From Eutreptiella sp. 'Long Island Sound 2002' (Eukaryota; Euglenozoa; Euglenophyceae; Eutreptiales; Eutreptiaceae), in assembly GCA_964036045.1 (NCBI GenBank), contig OZ038381.1, positions 108,815,367 through 108,879,366 of the forward strand: a stretch of DNA of 64,000 nucleotides, read 5' to 3'. Each line of letters opens with the position of its first letter. Positions within the stretch are counted from its first letter, which is position 1. Positions 11,101 through 22,366 of this stretch are shown here, one piece after another. The translations under genes and the position numbers were made by a program. The notes under the pieces are model-generated. The model was not told where the DNA came from and ran no database searches. It worked only from the letters and a program-made list of their open reading frames with translations.

Positions 11101-12507
11101 GACGTCAATGCCATCAATTGGCTGATCCGTCCCCTCCTTGGGTTCAAACATGACCTTCATGGGCACCGCCTCCACCCTACGGATGAATGCTTCATCACCC
11201 GTGGGCTGGGCTTGCGCCCCATCGAACAGGAAAGCCTTGGTACCCCACGCTTGACCCAGGGAGGGCATTGATACACCCTTGGCGTCGATGAAAAACTCCT
11301 CCTCTGGCCCGAATGACATCTCGTTCAGGGTGATGGAGTCCAGCGTCGACTTGAGACCCTCCAGCGGACATGGGGTGGATTCTATGCCGGTTATGACCAG
11401 GATCCCCTTCGCCCTATCCGGGACGATCTTCTCCACCGTACGTCTGGTGTTATCCAGGGAGCCATGCCAATACATGGGCCCCCACTCCTTCAAACCCCAA
11501 TGCCTGTGCCAGGCTGAGTCTCCTCGATGCCAATGCCTCCTACACTTCCGCAAAAGTGGGGCATCCCGGGAAGCGAAGACGTCCGTCTCGGGCGCTTCAG
11601 CACCCAGCGTCTGAATCATCCTGGCGTACACTTGCGGCGCCATTCCATACTCTGTGAGCTGAACTCCACGGTCTCCTCTGGACTTGGCACCCACAGCTTG
11701 TACCGCTCGGACGATCCGATCCGCTTCCTCAGCATTCCATTGGGATGACCCGCACGCATAATCCGTGGACAGCCATGTGAGACATTCGTCATCCTCCCGG
11801 ACCAGCGTTGCGCGATGGGGAAGGGCTCCAATGGCGTTGGCCACCATGAAGTCATACCCCATGATCATATCCCAATCTGTAATGTCGGCCACATAGAAGT
11901 TCCCGGATAGACTGCTTCTCTTCGCCAGATCAGGGTGGTACAAGCGCTCATGTTCCCAGAATTCCATACTAATAGTGGCCTCATGGGTGCCACCACCCAT
12001 GATCTCTCCATTGGCCACCTTCAGGCGTACCGGTCTCCGGCTGGGCTGCAGGGATTCCTCCTTGAACAACCCTCTCCGGACCAGGCTCACCTGGGCACCC
12101 GTATCCACCAGAACATCCACCACAAATTCCTCCTGTCCGCACCGTACACGCACCTTCAAGTGCAACTGCCGCTCGTCGCCATGCGGTGTATGGAAGACTC
12201 TCACGGCATGCAACTCTAGCACATCCGGGTGCATCAGGACTTCGAGGGTATGGTCACGGATGGTGTAGATCTTGGGCTGTTCCTGCCCGTCCACGGGGCT
12301 CTCCGTGGTCGCTCCTTCCTTCCTGCCACGTCCCTTGCCCACAAAAACTTCCCTTGGCAGGGCGCTCCAGGGGTTGGGAGTGGCGAATCTCAGTGGTTTT
12401 GGCTCTTCGGGAGCCTTCTTCGGCACCCGATGTGCCTTCGCTTTCTCTGGGATTCCACTGATTTTCGGAGGGGAGACCTCCGAGGTCCCACTCCCGTGGG
12501 GGCTCCT
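8189..12507 (-). pseudogene. pol: Pol of copy B, frameshifted, nonsense-mutated and truncated in integrase
   Basis: Same frame as gag, entered after the UAG at 12508-12510. Protease (DTG), methyltransferase-like region, and RT with FVDD follow as in copy A. Lesions: a 1-bp insertion near 9890-9898, just after GHVVG in RT, shifts the frame; a TAC to TAG change at 9213-9215 ends the RNase H frame between WA and PAGKAW; the sequence is cut in integrase after HIDEPG, losing the C-terminal integrase region and chromodomain, which sit at 38522. The integrase zinc motif is intact here (CAVC). Inactive as it stands. Confidence 0.9.
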
Positions 12508-12510
12508 CTA
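12508..12510 (-). promoter_or_regulatory. Candidate leaky UAG between gag and pol (copy B)
   Basis: The gag frame ends GSQV-UAG-AGG-AGC and the same frame continues open into pol. Copy D has the same arrangement (52966-52968), and the pol frame of A is open back to base 1. Retroelements of the murine-leukaemia-virus type express pol by reading through such a stop; readthrough here is inferred, not shown. Confidence 0.5.
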
Positions 12511-15500
12511 AACTTGACTTCCCGCAGCCCCTTCCGGCTGCGATCCGCCAGGACTTTGTCCACCACGTTGCTGGGCTTTGAGTTCCTCCAACGTCCTCAA
12601 CATGTCCTCAGCAACTTCCTCGATGGACCTCACTCGTAGGCCTTGGCCAGGTCCACCACCATAGCCTCCTCCTCCGCCTTTTCCTTGGCCTTTGCCTTGG
12701 CCTTGTCCCCCGTCTCCGCCCTTCGCCTTCCAATCGGAAATCCGCTGCTCCTTGGGCTTCTTCCCGGGGTGGGCGACGAAGTAGGCCTTCTTGTCCGCCT
12801 CATACACCTTGCACTGACGGTGGTCGTGTGCATGGTTGTTTCCCTTACCATAACAGATGCAGCACCCCTCGTGCTGAGACCTGTACTCTCGGAACGAGAG
12901 CGGTGGGTTCCAGATCCTCCTTGGCTCTTTGCCCTTCTTGGGTCCCACCCGGCTCCATCTGGACCGATCCTGCCCATGGTCCCTCGCGTTGTGCGCCACA
13001 AACGCGAATGAATGGGCCTCCTCGTGATCCTCCCGGGACCAGTGGTCTTGGCCACTTCCAGTGCCATCCTCCGCAGAGTTGGCCGTGTCCTCCCGGATCT
13101 CCCGATGATGGCGGTCTTCTCGGTGGCCTCGTTGTCCATGGCCTTGTCGATCCTGCACGTGGGCCTCGTTCTTGCCGTTGAGCTTCAGCTCCACCGTGAT
13201 GTACTTCACGATCTCGTCCAGGCTCCTGCGGGCGAAGATGACCTGCATCCTCAGTGGCTCTCCACGCCTCCACTCCGCGTTGTTGAGGCGCAGCAACCTT
13301 TGCCCCATGGAGCCTCCAAATACCTCCACGTACACAGCGTTCTTCAGTCCCAACATCCGGTTGGGCTCGCCCAGGTTCCTCCTGAAGAACTCCATGATAC
13401 CCGCATGGGTATCCTCCGCCGCCATGATCCTCACCGCCACGCGCTTCTTCGCTCTCTTCTTTTCCTCGTCCTCCACTCTCCTCTTCCAGTGGCCGGGGAG
13501 GACGTCCTTCAGCAAGTGTCGGATCTCGCTGGACTCGTTCCAGTCCTCCACCAGCTTGAGGCTCCGTCGGTACTTCTGCAGGTACCGGTTCCACTCCCGG
13601 ACCCGCAACTCCCCGCGGTCCAGCTGCAGCGGGATGGACCACAAGTCCTCCAGCTTCTGGTTCGGAGCGTCCACCCGCTCCTCATCCTCCAACCACTGGA
13701 GGCAGGCCTGCTCCGTACGGATCAGTCCTTCACGGATCTGATCCCGCAGCTCCTCCTTCAGGTCCTGCGCCAGCCGGTGTGGGAATGTCCGGCATACCCA
13801 CTTGTCCCGCGGCGCTCCCCGCATCTCACCGACGACCTCCTCGGCGAAGTCCTCCCAATCCAGGATGAAGTCATCCAGGTTGGAGGGGTTGCCATCGTAG
13901 TAGGGGATTTTGATTCCCCTGAGGTCGTCAATCCTGATGGCGTCTCTAACGTCCCCAGCCACCACTCCACCGAGACGGATACCACCTGTGGCCGGGGGGT
14001 GTGAGTACACTCCCCGTACATCCCTCTCCTCCATGGAGTGCGGTCCAGTCGGGCCTGAACCCATGGGGTTTGGAATGCGGGAAGAACTTGCTCCGTCGGC
14101 TGTCCATATCGCCGTAGTGGGGTCCTTCGCCCACAGATTTCCGCCTGGGTGGCCTCGACCATGTCTGTCGGCGCTTCCCATGGTTCGCCCCTGCATGGTC
14201 TGGCTCTGGATCTCCTCTTCCGCATAAACTGCATGGGTATTCGTAGTTGGCGGTAGATCCTGGGCGGCGTGGGACATCTGTACCGTCAGGCTCCTCGGGT
14301 CCGTGGTTACGTGCCCTTCCCGCATGGACCCAGCCGGTGCCGTGTGTTCCCCGAGCATTGTGGATTCGCTGAACATGGGAACAAACGGCAGCGCACCCGG
14401 GTCAACACGCGGAGGCACGTAGGGTGCCTCTGCAGGGCCGCCCATGGGTTTATCCATGGCGCTCCTGAGGGTCTTAACCCGCTCCACCAGCTCTGCCGCG
14501 GCCGGCTTTGCCGGGAGCTCCAGACCCGAGGCGAGGGGTTGTAACTCCTCTAGCCTTCTCAGGCGTCCCGACATGTCCTCCACCAGGTTGAGGAGGCTGT
14601 CCACCACTCGCTGCTGCTTCTGCAGGGCCAGCTGCAGATTCTCCCGGTACTGGGCCTGTTCCGCTCGCAGCTCCGACATGTCTTTCTCCGCGGCCGACTG
14701 GTCATCCAGAATCCCGGCGACGTCCTCCTCTAGGCCGTCCTTCGCGTTGTCCAGGCGGTCGAGTCGATGCACGATGGCGTCCATCCCCATCGTTGGGTAC
14801 TTGCCCATGAGAACGGACACGTGCTCGCAGTGGCACTCAGCGTGCCTTCCACCTGATCCGGTGCATCCCGCGGTTCCCGGCGCCTCGGACTCCTCCGCCA
14901 TGGGTGTGTCGCCCATGCTATCCCGCGGTGGCTCCGTGTGCCGGGCCACAGGCGCCGTCCTGGCTCTGGCGGGCCTCTCCAGCGCCTCGGCGTCATGCTC
15001 CAGGCTGGGTTCTGGGGCCGTGTTCGCCCTTGTGGGCGGTCTGGCCGTCTCCTCCGACTCCGAAGGTTGCTCATAAGCTGTCCGATAGCCCTCGGAGTGC
15101 TTGGAATCCCACAGCCTGACCGGGCTGGGGTCCGTATCCATAGCCTCGGCGTCCCTTGCCGCGGACTTGGGTGACCCGCGCTTCCGGTAGCGCCGGGCCC
15201 CTCCTCCGCTGCTGCCTGAATGGCAGGCCTCATCAGAGTCTTCCGCGGCGGAGGGGAGGTTGCATGCCTTTCGGCAGCGACGCTCACACATGGAGACTAG
15301 ATCCTCCATGTCAAGTCCTCCTCTTCCCGAATGTCGTACTTCTCTTCGGGCTTCAACTTCCGGAGTTCGCCATGCTCTTGAACGTCTCGGCTCTTCTATG
15401 GCTCCAATCTCCGGCGTGGTCTCCACCGAGTCCACTATACGCACCCGGGGCGTACTTGGGCAGGGCTCATAGGGGCCCAAGTCCCCGGGTCGGCGGTAGG

Positions 15501-15615
15501 TAGGGGCAGCAGGTACGCCTCTGCTACCCCAAAGAAGGTCCCTACCAGGACCGGCCCCCGCTGTGCCCCTTCCGCCTGTTACCCCTGCTGATTTACTCCG
15601 GATGAACAATTGCAT
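12508..15615 (-). CDS. gag: Gag polyprotein of copy B, 1035 aa
   Basis: Intact frame from ATG at 15615 to UAG. The first ~28 residues (MQLFIRSKSAG...) are encoded inside the 5' LTR. N-terminal third: acidic and Pro/Ala/Arg-rich. About 275-360: heptad-rich coiled coil (around HRLDRLDNAKDGLEED). About 565-740: capsid-like region starting PYYDGNPSNLDDF with an aromatic/acidic pattern typical of retrotransposon gag. About 918-936: zinc knuckle CICYGKGNNHAHDHRQC, which reads as C-x2-C-x8-H-x4-C using the preceding Cys, wider than the usual C-x2-C-x4-H-x4-C. C-terminus: Gly/Lys/Gln-rich, RNA-binding-like, then a short acidic helix. It should form the particle and bind RNA. Start choice rests on the same ATG in copy D. 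Confidence 0.9.
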   Translation of the reverse strand: MQLFIRSKSAGVTGGRGTAGAGPGRDLLWGSRGVPAAPTYRRPGDLGPYEPCPSTPRVRIVDSVETTPEIGAIEEPRRSRAWRTPEVEARREVRHSGRGGLDMEDLVSMCERRCRKACNLPSAAEDSDEACHSGSSGGGARRYRKRGSPKSAARDAEAMDTDPSPVRLWDSKHSEGYRTAYEQPSESEETARPPTRANTAPEPSLEHDAEALERPARARTAPVARHTEPPRDSMGDTPMAEESEAPGTAGCTGSGGRHAECHCEHVSVLMGKYPTMGMDAIVHRLDRLDNAKDGLEEDVAGILDDQSAAEKDMSELRAEQAQYRENLQLALQKQQRVVDSLLNLVEDMSGRLRRLEELQPLASGLELPAKPAAAELVERVKTLRSAMDKPMGGPAEAPYVPPRVDPGALPFVPMFSESTMLGEHTAPAGSMREGHVTTDPRSLTVQMSHAAQDLPPTTNTHAVYAEEEIQSQTMQGRTMGSADRHGRGHPGGNLWAKDPTTAIWTADGASSSRIPNPMGSGPTGPHSMEERDVRGVYSHPPATGGIRLGGVVAGDVRDAIRIDDLRGIKIPYYDGNPSNLDDFILDWEDFAEEVVGEMRGAPRDKWVCRTFPHRLAQDLKEELRDQIREGLIRTEQACLQWLEDEERVDAPNQKLEDLWSIPLQLDRGELRVREWNRYLQKYRRSLKLVEDWNESSEIRHLLKDVLPGHWKRRVEDEEKKRAKKRVAVRIMAAEDTHAGIMEFFRRNLGEPNRMLGLKNAVYVEVFGGSMGQRLLRLNNAEWRRGEPLRMQVIFARRSLDEIVKYITVELKLNGKNEAHVQDRQGHGQRGHREDRHHREIREDTANSAEDGTGSGQDHWSREDHEEAHSFAFVAHNARDHGQDRSRWSRVGPKKGKEPRRIWNPPLSFREYRSQHEGCCICYGKGNNHAHDHRQCKVYEADKKAYFVAHPGKKPKEQRISDWKAKGGDGGQGQGKGQGKGGGGGYGGGPGQGLRVRSIEEVAEDMLRTLEELKAQQRGGQSPGGSQPEGAAGSQV
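15518..15529 (-). other. Degenerate primer-binding site of copy B
   Basis: Just inside the 5' LTR the element reads ggggtagcagaggcg. It aligns with the better primer site of copy D (tggtagcagaggat) but has lost the leading T and later bases. It lies within the gag reading frame. Confidence 0.6.
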
Positions 15616-17896
15616 TCCTCAAATTCCAGGGTCCAAAATCCAAAAATATAGAAAATGTGATCCTCCTTCAACCCTGAACAGCAACCAGATCCCACAATCA
15701 CAGCAATAACCCAATCCACAATCCAATCCACGCTGCGGGCTTCCGTTCAGCACACCGGTCGTCCCACGGTGGCGGGCATGTACAAGAATTGCACCAAAGA
15801 GGAAAGCCCTGAAATTGGCATATGAACACAAATAACGCAAGGTTGAGGAAAGATGGAAACTTACACAATCACTGCCATAGACCCCTCATTCCCTGGACTC
15901 AAGACCTTCCCTTGACTCGCCAACATGATGCCCTGAACCCAGTCAAATAGGATGGCTAAATGCCATGTGTCAAAAGTCACTACACAAACCCCAAAAATGT
16001 GTTCACTCCCAAGCCTCTAAATCCTAGCCCAATAGGGGTGGTGGCGTGTCATGGTCTAGAGTGGCACTCAGGACCATGCCCTACCCTGACAGAATCTTGG
16101 TTGGACTTGGAGTCGAATGGGCTTGGAGAACTGCCCCATGAAGATGACCTCACACGATGGCAAAATCAGGCAAATCACACCATAATGCCCAAAATTCAAT
16201 TATATACTCAAAAGCGCATACGGCAAATATTCAAATGCTTCATGCATGTGTCAAACCGGAAAGTAGTGTACAAGGGTGATATAGACCAAAAGTTCCTTCC
16301 CAAGAATATCCCATCATTGGCTCCGAAACCTCTCCGGTTATGTACATGACATGCTTCACAAGTCAGCTCATGAGTTTGAGACCTAATTTTGTGAGGCCTC
16401 GTGTGCCAAGCCAAAGTGACCATGTGATCCGGCATATGGTGAGGTACAACACCGAGGCATATGCCAACATATAAGCAACATACCATAGTTCACGGATCTC
16501 TAGGCACTTTACTGTTAGCCGACCAGTTGAGCACATAAAACGAAAAAATGAGCATAAAATGAGGTCAAAAACATGCAAATAATGCCAAATCTAGGACAAT
16601 TACAATAGTATATAACTTCGCTCACCCTTGGTGTCAACCTATGACTCAAAACACAATTGCTTGGGACCATTTGCAAACAATCCCCCCACTTGGATCCCCA
16701 TATGGACGCATAAGGACACCTTCGAACCTCCTCCCAACACGCACCATGAAAATGGGAAAATTGATATTGGCACTTCTGGGTTGCTCCGTAAGCCCTCCCA
16801 CATGCACTATATGAGCGGTAGACTTAGTCTAGCGCTATGGAGTTCACCATTGGGACATGGGCGAAGCCCTTGCCACTTATGACTCCATATATCTTCCTAC
16901 AAACGGAGATATATAACATGGGCGTGAGCATATCGAAGCACATACCATGCATATAACACATACCCTCAAAAGTGGCTCCCACCATGATATGCCATGACCC
17001 TCCATGGACATAACTTCACGTTAAAAATACGTAGGAACCCAAGGAAAGTTGCTATGCAACCCCAACACTCATGCGATACACTCCAAAGTCACAATGAAAT
17101 ATTCGGTTGCACGGTCCAAGAGTTATATATCACTTTCTACCCTCTCGACCATTATCCCTTGCTATATCAGGCATGTGTACACACCAAAGGCGTTTGATGC
17201 TTGCTGAATTAAGTTGAGACCAATGCAGTTCCAACCCAATTCTCGAAATTGGGACTACTCGCCTTGAACCGGAGATATGACCTTCCAAAGTGGCCTCACG
17301 AATCAACTTTGTTTCGCCTATATCTCTAAGCAAAAAGAAGGGCATAACAAAAGGAAGGTTGATTCGTGATCGGGGAAAAATGTCGGACCACTCGAGATTC
17401 GTCATATCGAGTGCGGCGATGTCGAAGTCGAAAATCTGATTCCGAAAGTCTGAAAAAATCGTATTAATTTTGCGAGTGTATAATATGAAAATTGCGGAAG
17501 CAACGAACCCTTTACTGATGAAACCTGACCCTTCATCGGAGTTTCCGCCAAAATATCTGTAAATAACAGTTAACCATTCGGTTACCGCAAAATCGCGAGC
17601 CAACTGACAGTCGCCGATACATTGACCATCAGAACGGAAGGCGGAAAAACTACGGAAACATTATGATAAAAAAACCCTGCAGATTCCTGATATTCTGATA
17701 TATAGATCTCCGCTGGCGGCGCCTCAGTACTGAATAATTGCCGCTCATAGCCGGAATGGCCAAACCTATCACACTATCACATAGGGTTAGGTCAGGTGAA
17801 TGGGATAGTATGATATCAGCCAATGGCGGCTTGCCGGCACATAGATACACACCCCAAGTGACCCCAAGATGGCCACGGGGGTCCGAACCGGCTTCA
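15531..17896 (-). repeat. 5' LTR of copy B (2366 bp)
   Basis: Reverse-strand LTR matching 5448-7817 along its length, from TGAAGCC (ending at 17896) to CTTCTTT (at 15531). Flanking bases 17897-17901 (aggga on +) are the partner of the putative target duplication at 42012. The gag start codon lies 85 bases inside the LTR. The TATA-like stretch is altered here (gatatatagat). Confidence 0.9.
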
Positions 17897-19409
17897 AGGG
17901 ATGGGAAAAGGGGACAGGACCGAGAAAAGAGTGTGTTTAGGGCCACACAGCAGCTTCAGGAGAAAGGGAAAGCACGGGACGCGGGGAATAGGCCGTGATG
18001 GGCGACGGGATGTGGCAAAGGGGAATGGGACGTCGCGGGGTTGCGAGCCAGGGCACAATGGGTGGCACAAAACGTTGAGCAACAGCCCCGTGGGCTCGAG
18101 AAACCAGTTGCAATGGAGTGGTGAACCATGAGCCAACCATGGGGAGCCTTACCACGGGAAGTCGGGAAAATGCCCTCGACTCCGGGACGGCTGTGAGGTG
18201 TCCGCAGGGGTGAGGGTTGACCCGGAGGTCCCCGGGTCAATGGCCCGAGTACACGTAGGTTCACGCGTGAGCTGGACCTGGGGAAACGTGGAAAGGGTCG
18301 CCCCGTGGCCTCCAGCCACGGATGGACGACACCCAAGTGCATCCGGGAGCCGCGTGCGTACTCCAACACGTGAGGGATGGGGAGTGGTGGAATGTGGTTG
18401 AGAGCAATGCTGCGCTGTTGGCGACGGCTATCCACAGGAAACCCGCCTTCAGGCACCCAAAGGGCTCTGCTAGGGGGAGAAGTCCGGAGAGTCCTTCGAT
18501 GGGTGACCAGAAGGAGCCGACGGTGAGGGCAGCGACTGAAGAAAACCTACCGCCGGTCATGCCCCAAGGGAACCTGGTTGAAGTTCTCGACCGTTAGGTG
18601 AGACAGGGGTTGCCTGGGGAACTGATGATGGAGACCTCTCCTTCCCGCCAGAGGGGGCCACCATGTAAAACAAACAAGGAGATGACAGATGAGGCTGCGC
18701 ACACGGCGGCCCTTACTTACTTACCTCGGCGTGCCCGCACTGTTGCATTTGCACCACGTGCAATGCCGTCCGGCCCACTCCTCTCTTACTGATGAGCGGC
18801 TGCTGTACAGTGTGTACTGTGTGGCTTCTTTGTCTAGGTTGCAAGGTTCCCATCTACCATCCGTTGTTGTGGTGTTGCGAGGCCCACTTTCTTTGGTTTC
18901 TCACTTTTGACATACCCCACCACTGGCTCCAAACAACCGGGCCCCTCACTAGCGCACTCATCCTTGGCACGCCACCCAAATGCAAGGTTCGTCTTCCAAA
19001 GGAGCCACCAGACTTTGGAGGTCCGAGGCCAACCAAACGTTTCCCTTGCCAAGGCTCTTTCAATGTCGCCCAATTCACGGTGACCTTGTGCTTGCGCCGG
19101 GCTTTCCCATACACAAAGAAGAAGAGTTTGGGGACATAAGAAAAAGACATAGCAACCACCCAATGCGAAAACAAGTGCCATGTACATCAAACAATCAATC
19201 AAGGTCATCAAGGTAGCTCACGTAGGTAGCCAACTATTTCCTCATGTCCCATATGTGAGTCATCATCGGCTGCGTCTGGAGCCTTTTGCGTTGCGATGGC
19301 TTGGGTTGCGGTGGCTTGGGTTGCAAGGCGGTGGCAATGGCCCATGTAGAGAGACATACAATGAAGCAAAGTTGAAGCAGAATTGAATGAAAGTTCAGCC
19401 AAACAGAAA
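17897..19409. other. Unassigned spacer between copy B and element F
   Basis: About 1.5 kb with no recognisable gene. The left part (17.9-18.6 kb) is GC-rich with open frames on both strands that resemble nothing I know. At 18640-18670 a purine-rich run (agagggggccaccatgtaa) follows a short open frame ending near 18597, which could be a scrap of another LTR element, but I cannot support that. 18.8-19.4 kb is mixed-composition DNA. Confidence 0.5.
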
Positions 19410-20195
19410 GTTTTATAGTGATTTTAACACTGTGTTTGTTGTGCCTCTCCTGCTGCTTGCTGCTGTTGTGGGGTTTCCTGCTGCTTGTATTTCATGAGGA
19501 AAATGTTTTGTTTGCTGAAATACAACCACTCCAGGATAGCCCAAGCCAGAGATAAGCAAGTAGAAGAGAATCAGGATCAAAGCATGAAGGGCTGCAGTGT
19601 AAACAGTGAAAGATGAAAGAGTGTTCACAGAAACTGCAACTCAAGGCACATCTGATTGCATATTCACAAAGATAGCTGAAATGTTTTGGAAAAAGAGTTG
19701 GAAAACTGCCCCATGGTAACTCAATCTCCATAGTGCCATCTCAGGAGATGTGCACTCTTTGTTTTGGGTCCCATATGTGCTGAGGTGGCAGGGCATGTGG
19801 CGATGAGGTCACTGCCATGTCACATGGGATCTTCCTACTTAGCTAGGCTGACCAGGAATGGAACCCAGAACCTCTCAAAAAGAGGTGCCCAGCCCCCTAG
19901 GGTGCATATCACTAGGACAGCTAAGAATTCATGAGAAAACATAGATAAATTCATAGGCTCTGCCCTGGATATGTCAGTTCTCAGTCGACTCAGGAAAAGA
20001 TGAATTGCCTCACATTGGTAGGGGATTAAGGGGTCCACTCCATATCCTGATTTAGTGTTTGGTTCCATAGGTCAAAATGTGTTATCACCACTTTTGGTTT
20101 GGCCAATACTAAGATAGAAATGCCTGTGTGCTTGGAGCATCTCTAATACAACTAGAGTATACCCTACAGCATTGGAAAAGCACTTTTTCTTACTC
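19410..20195 (-). repeat. 3' LTR of element F (786 bp)
   Basis: Direct repeat of 29903-30688, same length, few substitutions. On - it starts GAGTAAGAAAAAGTGC and ends CACTATAAAAC. It includes, around 19848-19925 on -, a segment with a good match to a pol III B box (ggttccattcc) and a short hairpin, as noted for the 5' copy. Confidence 0.9.
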
Positions 20196-20204
20196 CCCCC
20201 TTGT
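20195..20204 (-). other. Polypurine tract of element F
   Basis: On - the sequence reads acaagggggg immediately before agtaag, the start of the 3' LTR. It is almost identical to the family-1 tract in D (acaagggggg before TGAAGCC), although the LTRs are unrelated. Confidence 0.75.
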
Positions 20205-22366
20205 GCTGTGGTGGCCACCACTGTCGCACTTTCAGGAAAAAGGGACTCTTTCTTGGCCTTTCCTTGGTTTCCACATCTACTCCAAAATACCTATAGTTTC
20301 CCTCACACAGAAAAATGGGCGCTCACCATGGCTGGCTCCTTTTTGCCGCTGTGTTCGTGACATTTCCTACAGAACGTTGAGCGCTCATGGCGCTGCCGGG
20401 GTTCTTGTGGCTTGGTTGGGTTAGGTTGGGAGCATGCCAAAACCATGTGCATGTGCATCCCTCCCTCCAAGACGCAGCGCGACACTAACCCAACGCCAGA
20501 CTCTGTACGGACATCCGCTCCGCTTGTTAAAACCTGCTGGCAACCTGCTGTCCTGATCTTAGGGCGAAGGGAGTCGTCAGGAAATTAAATGGCCCCTGGT
20601 GGGGTCTTGGGTTCTGCTCAGTCTCCTGGCTGCTGCTTTTCTGCCCAGACAGCGGCCTACTCAGCGACGCTTTCGCGAGGATATCTGCAGAGGCAGGAAT
20701 GGGAGAATTATGGACGAATCCACGCAAGCGCGAAGCGGAAAACACCCAAATCCGTCAAATGACGGCCTAGAATTTTTCTAAGACAACACACCTGAGCAGA
20801 ATCCAATTGTGCATCAGAAGCACATTTTTATACAAATTGTAGTCATCTCTCGATTTTATAAATCAAACAATTCCTACGCATAAAAAGGCGGCGCGCAGGA
20901 GCGGCTCCTAGCGAAGCGCCGGAAAATACAGAAATAATGAGATTATAAACGTATGTCTCACGTAGACTGGAAAATGACGAGACACACATTAATAAGTAAA
21001 CATACAGATTCCGCCCACACTGACAGTAAGAATCAAAAATCCAAAAATTCCAAAATCAACAAAAAGACTTCAATGAATCAGGTAGAAACCACAGGTGTGC
21101 TCGTCTCATATGCAGCATGCACATTGCTGGTCTCGTGTCTCCGTGAACGAGTCTTGTAGCAGCGCTAACAAACGATAGAGGGCTAGATTAGAAAGATTGC
21201 AGATGATTAGAGGTCAGATCAGGGTGATTAGACATACACACAAGTGCATAGCGACGTTTTTCGCTTGCGCCTCGTTTCACATTCCTCACCTTGCTTCACT
21301 CTCCTGCGGTAGGTAAGGTAGGTAAGCCCAGGTGGGGCCACCCCCTGGTGGAGTTCGTGATTCGGGGTCAGATTGGCAGGTTTGCCAAAGCCAGATCGTC
21401 CACTCGGGCATGCTTGTGCATTCACACACGCATTAAAGGGTAGGCCACGCGAAATGCGCACGGTAAACGTTGTTTAGGTTACCCAGGGGCTCCTCGGTAC
21501 GTTCTTTACAGAGGACCTGAGGAGTCTCTTAACGGTTGCTTGCTTGACAGGGCGTGTTTGAGGACAGTGTATTATAGGTCACACTGAGAAGCGTATAATA
21601 CGTGGAGTGTGGCTTGGTTCCTCAGCCGCAAACACCCCTTCATTGGCCTTTGCTTTACAGGTGGGCGGGTAGGGTGATTGGTGCAGCAGCGTCCCATTCT
21701 TTTCTTGCCCTGCTAAACAGGGGCGCTGATCACACGAACAATTGACCGCACCTCAGCCAGGAGTGGCGACGGCAGTTCGACTCCATCGACATCCACGCAG
21801 TGCACGCAACAAGAGCACCCCTTCCCTCCAAGCCCTAGCAGGGAAACGCGTTGTGGCGTCCCTGTTAGGCCACAGTTGCGTAGCAGCGCTGTGTTCTCTT
21901 GTCTTCTTGACAGGAGGGTCATTAGGACTCGCGACTTGATCTTCAACCCCACCCATTAGAGAGTGCGTGTAGGAGTGGTAGTCCTGAGTGGGGGCTTGAG
22001 CGAGTTCCAAAAGTGCTCGCCCACCAGGATGGTGCCACTGTAGGTAGGGTGTGTAGTGTAGAGGTGTCTCCTGTCCCGCGTGCTTTTCCTCGTGGGCAGG
22101 GGAGTGCGTTAGCTTTTGGCCTTTAGCAAAAATGGGCGTTTTGTATGCCCTTAGCACAGTTGGCCACCCCTCCCTCCTAGTAGGTAGGGCTTTTGCCGTC
22201 TTTCCCCAAGGATAGGCGCCAGCACAGAAATTGGGAGCCATAGGAGTGGTACCAGTACCTGACTAGGACCTTCGGTCCGACATCATCAAAGCCCGGTCTC
22301 CGGGAGCCACGCCCGGGAGAGAAGTGAGACACACACAGATATACGTAGCACACTGAGGGGTAAGGT
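20205..22366 (-). other. 3' untranslated region of element F
   Basis: About 2.2 kb between the pol stop and the polypurine tract. Open frames are short on both strands and none shows a recognisable domain. A GC-rich inverted patch (gcgcaggagcggctcctagc) lies near 20890-20920. A nested insertion here is possible, but I see no ends or duplications that prove one. Confidence 0.5.

Larger units (their letters stand above)
8189..17896 (-). mobile_element. Ty3/gypsy chromovirus copy B (family 1), 5' portion, inverted from its 3' portion
   Basis: Read on -: 5' LTR (17896-15531), primer site, gag (15615-12508), in-frame UAG, then pol to a break inside integrase at 8189. The remaining pol, 3' UTR and 3' LTR are at 38522-42011 on +. 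The bases flanking the 5' LTR (tccct in element orientation, 17901-17897) match those after the distant 3' LTR (accct, 42012-42016) at 4 of 5. This supports one original insertion later split by inversion. Confidence 0.85.

Noticed and set aside
8189-12507. Copy B as a simple truncated element
   Set aside because: The missing part with complementary R sequence is at 38522, so inversion explains both ends.
17130-17603. 157-codon frame in the LTR (and counterparts at 39939-40337, 57530-58003, 45981-46265)
   Set aside because: LTR interior. Length differs between copies through stops and indels, and there is no gene-like conservation beyond that of the LTR itself.
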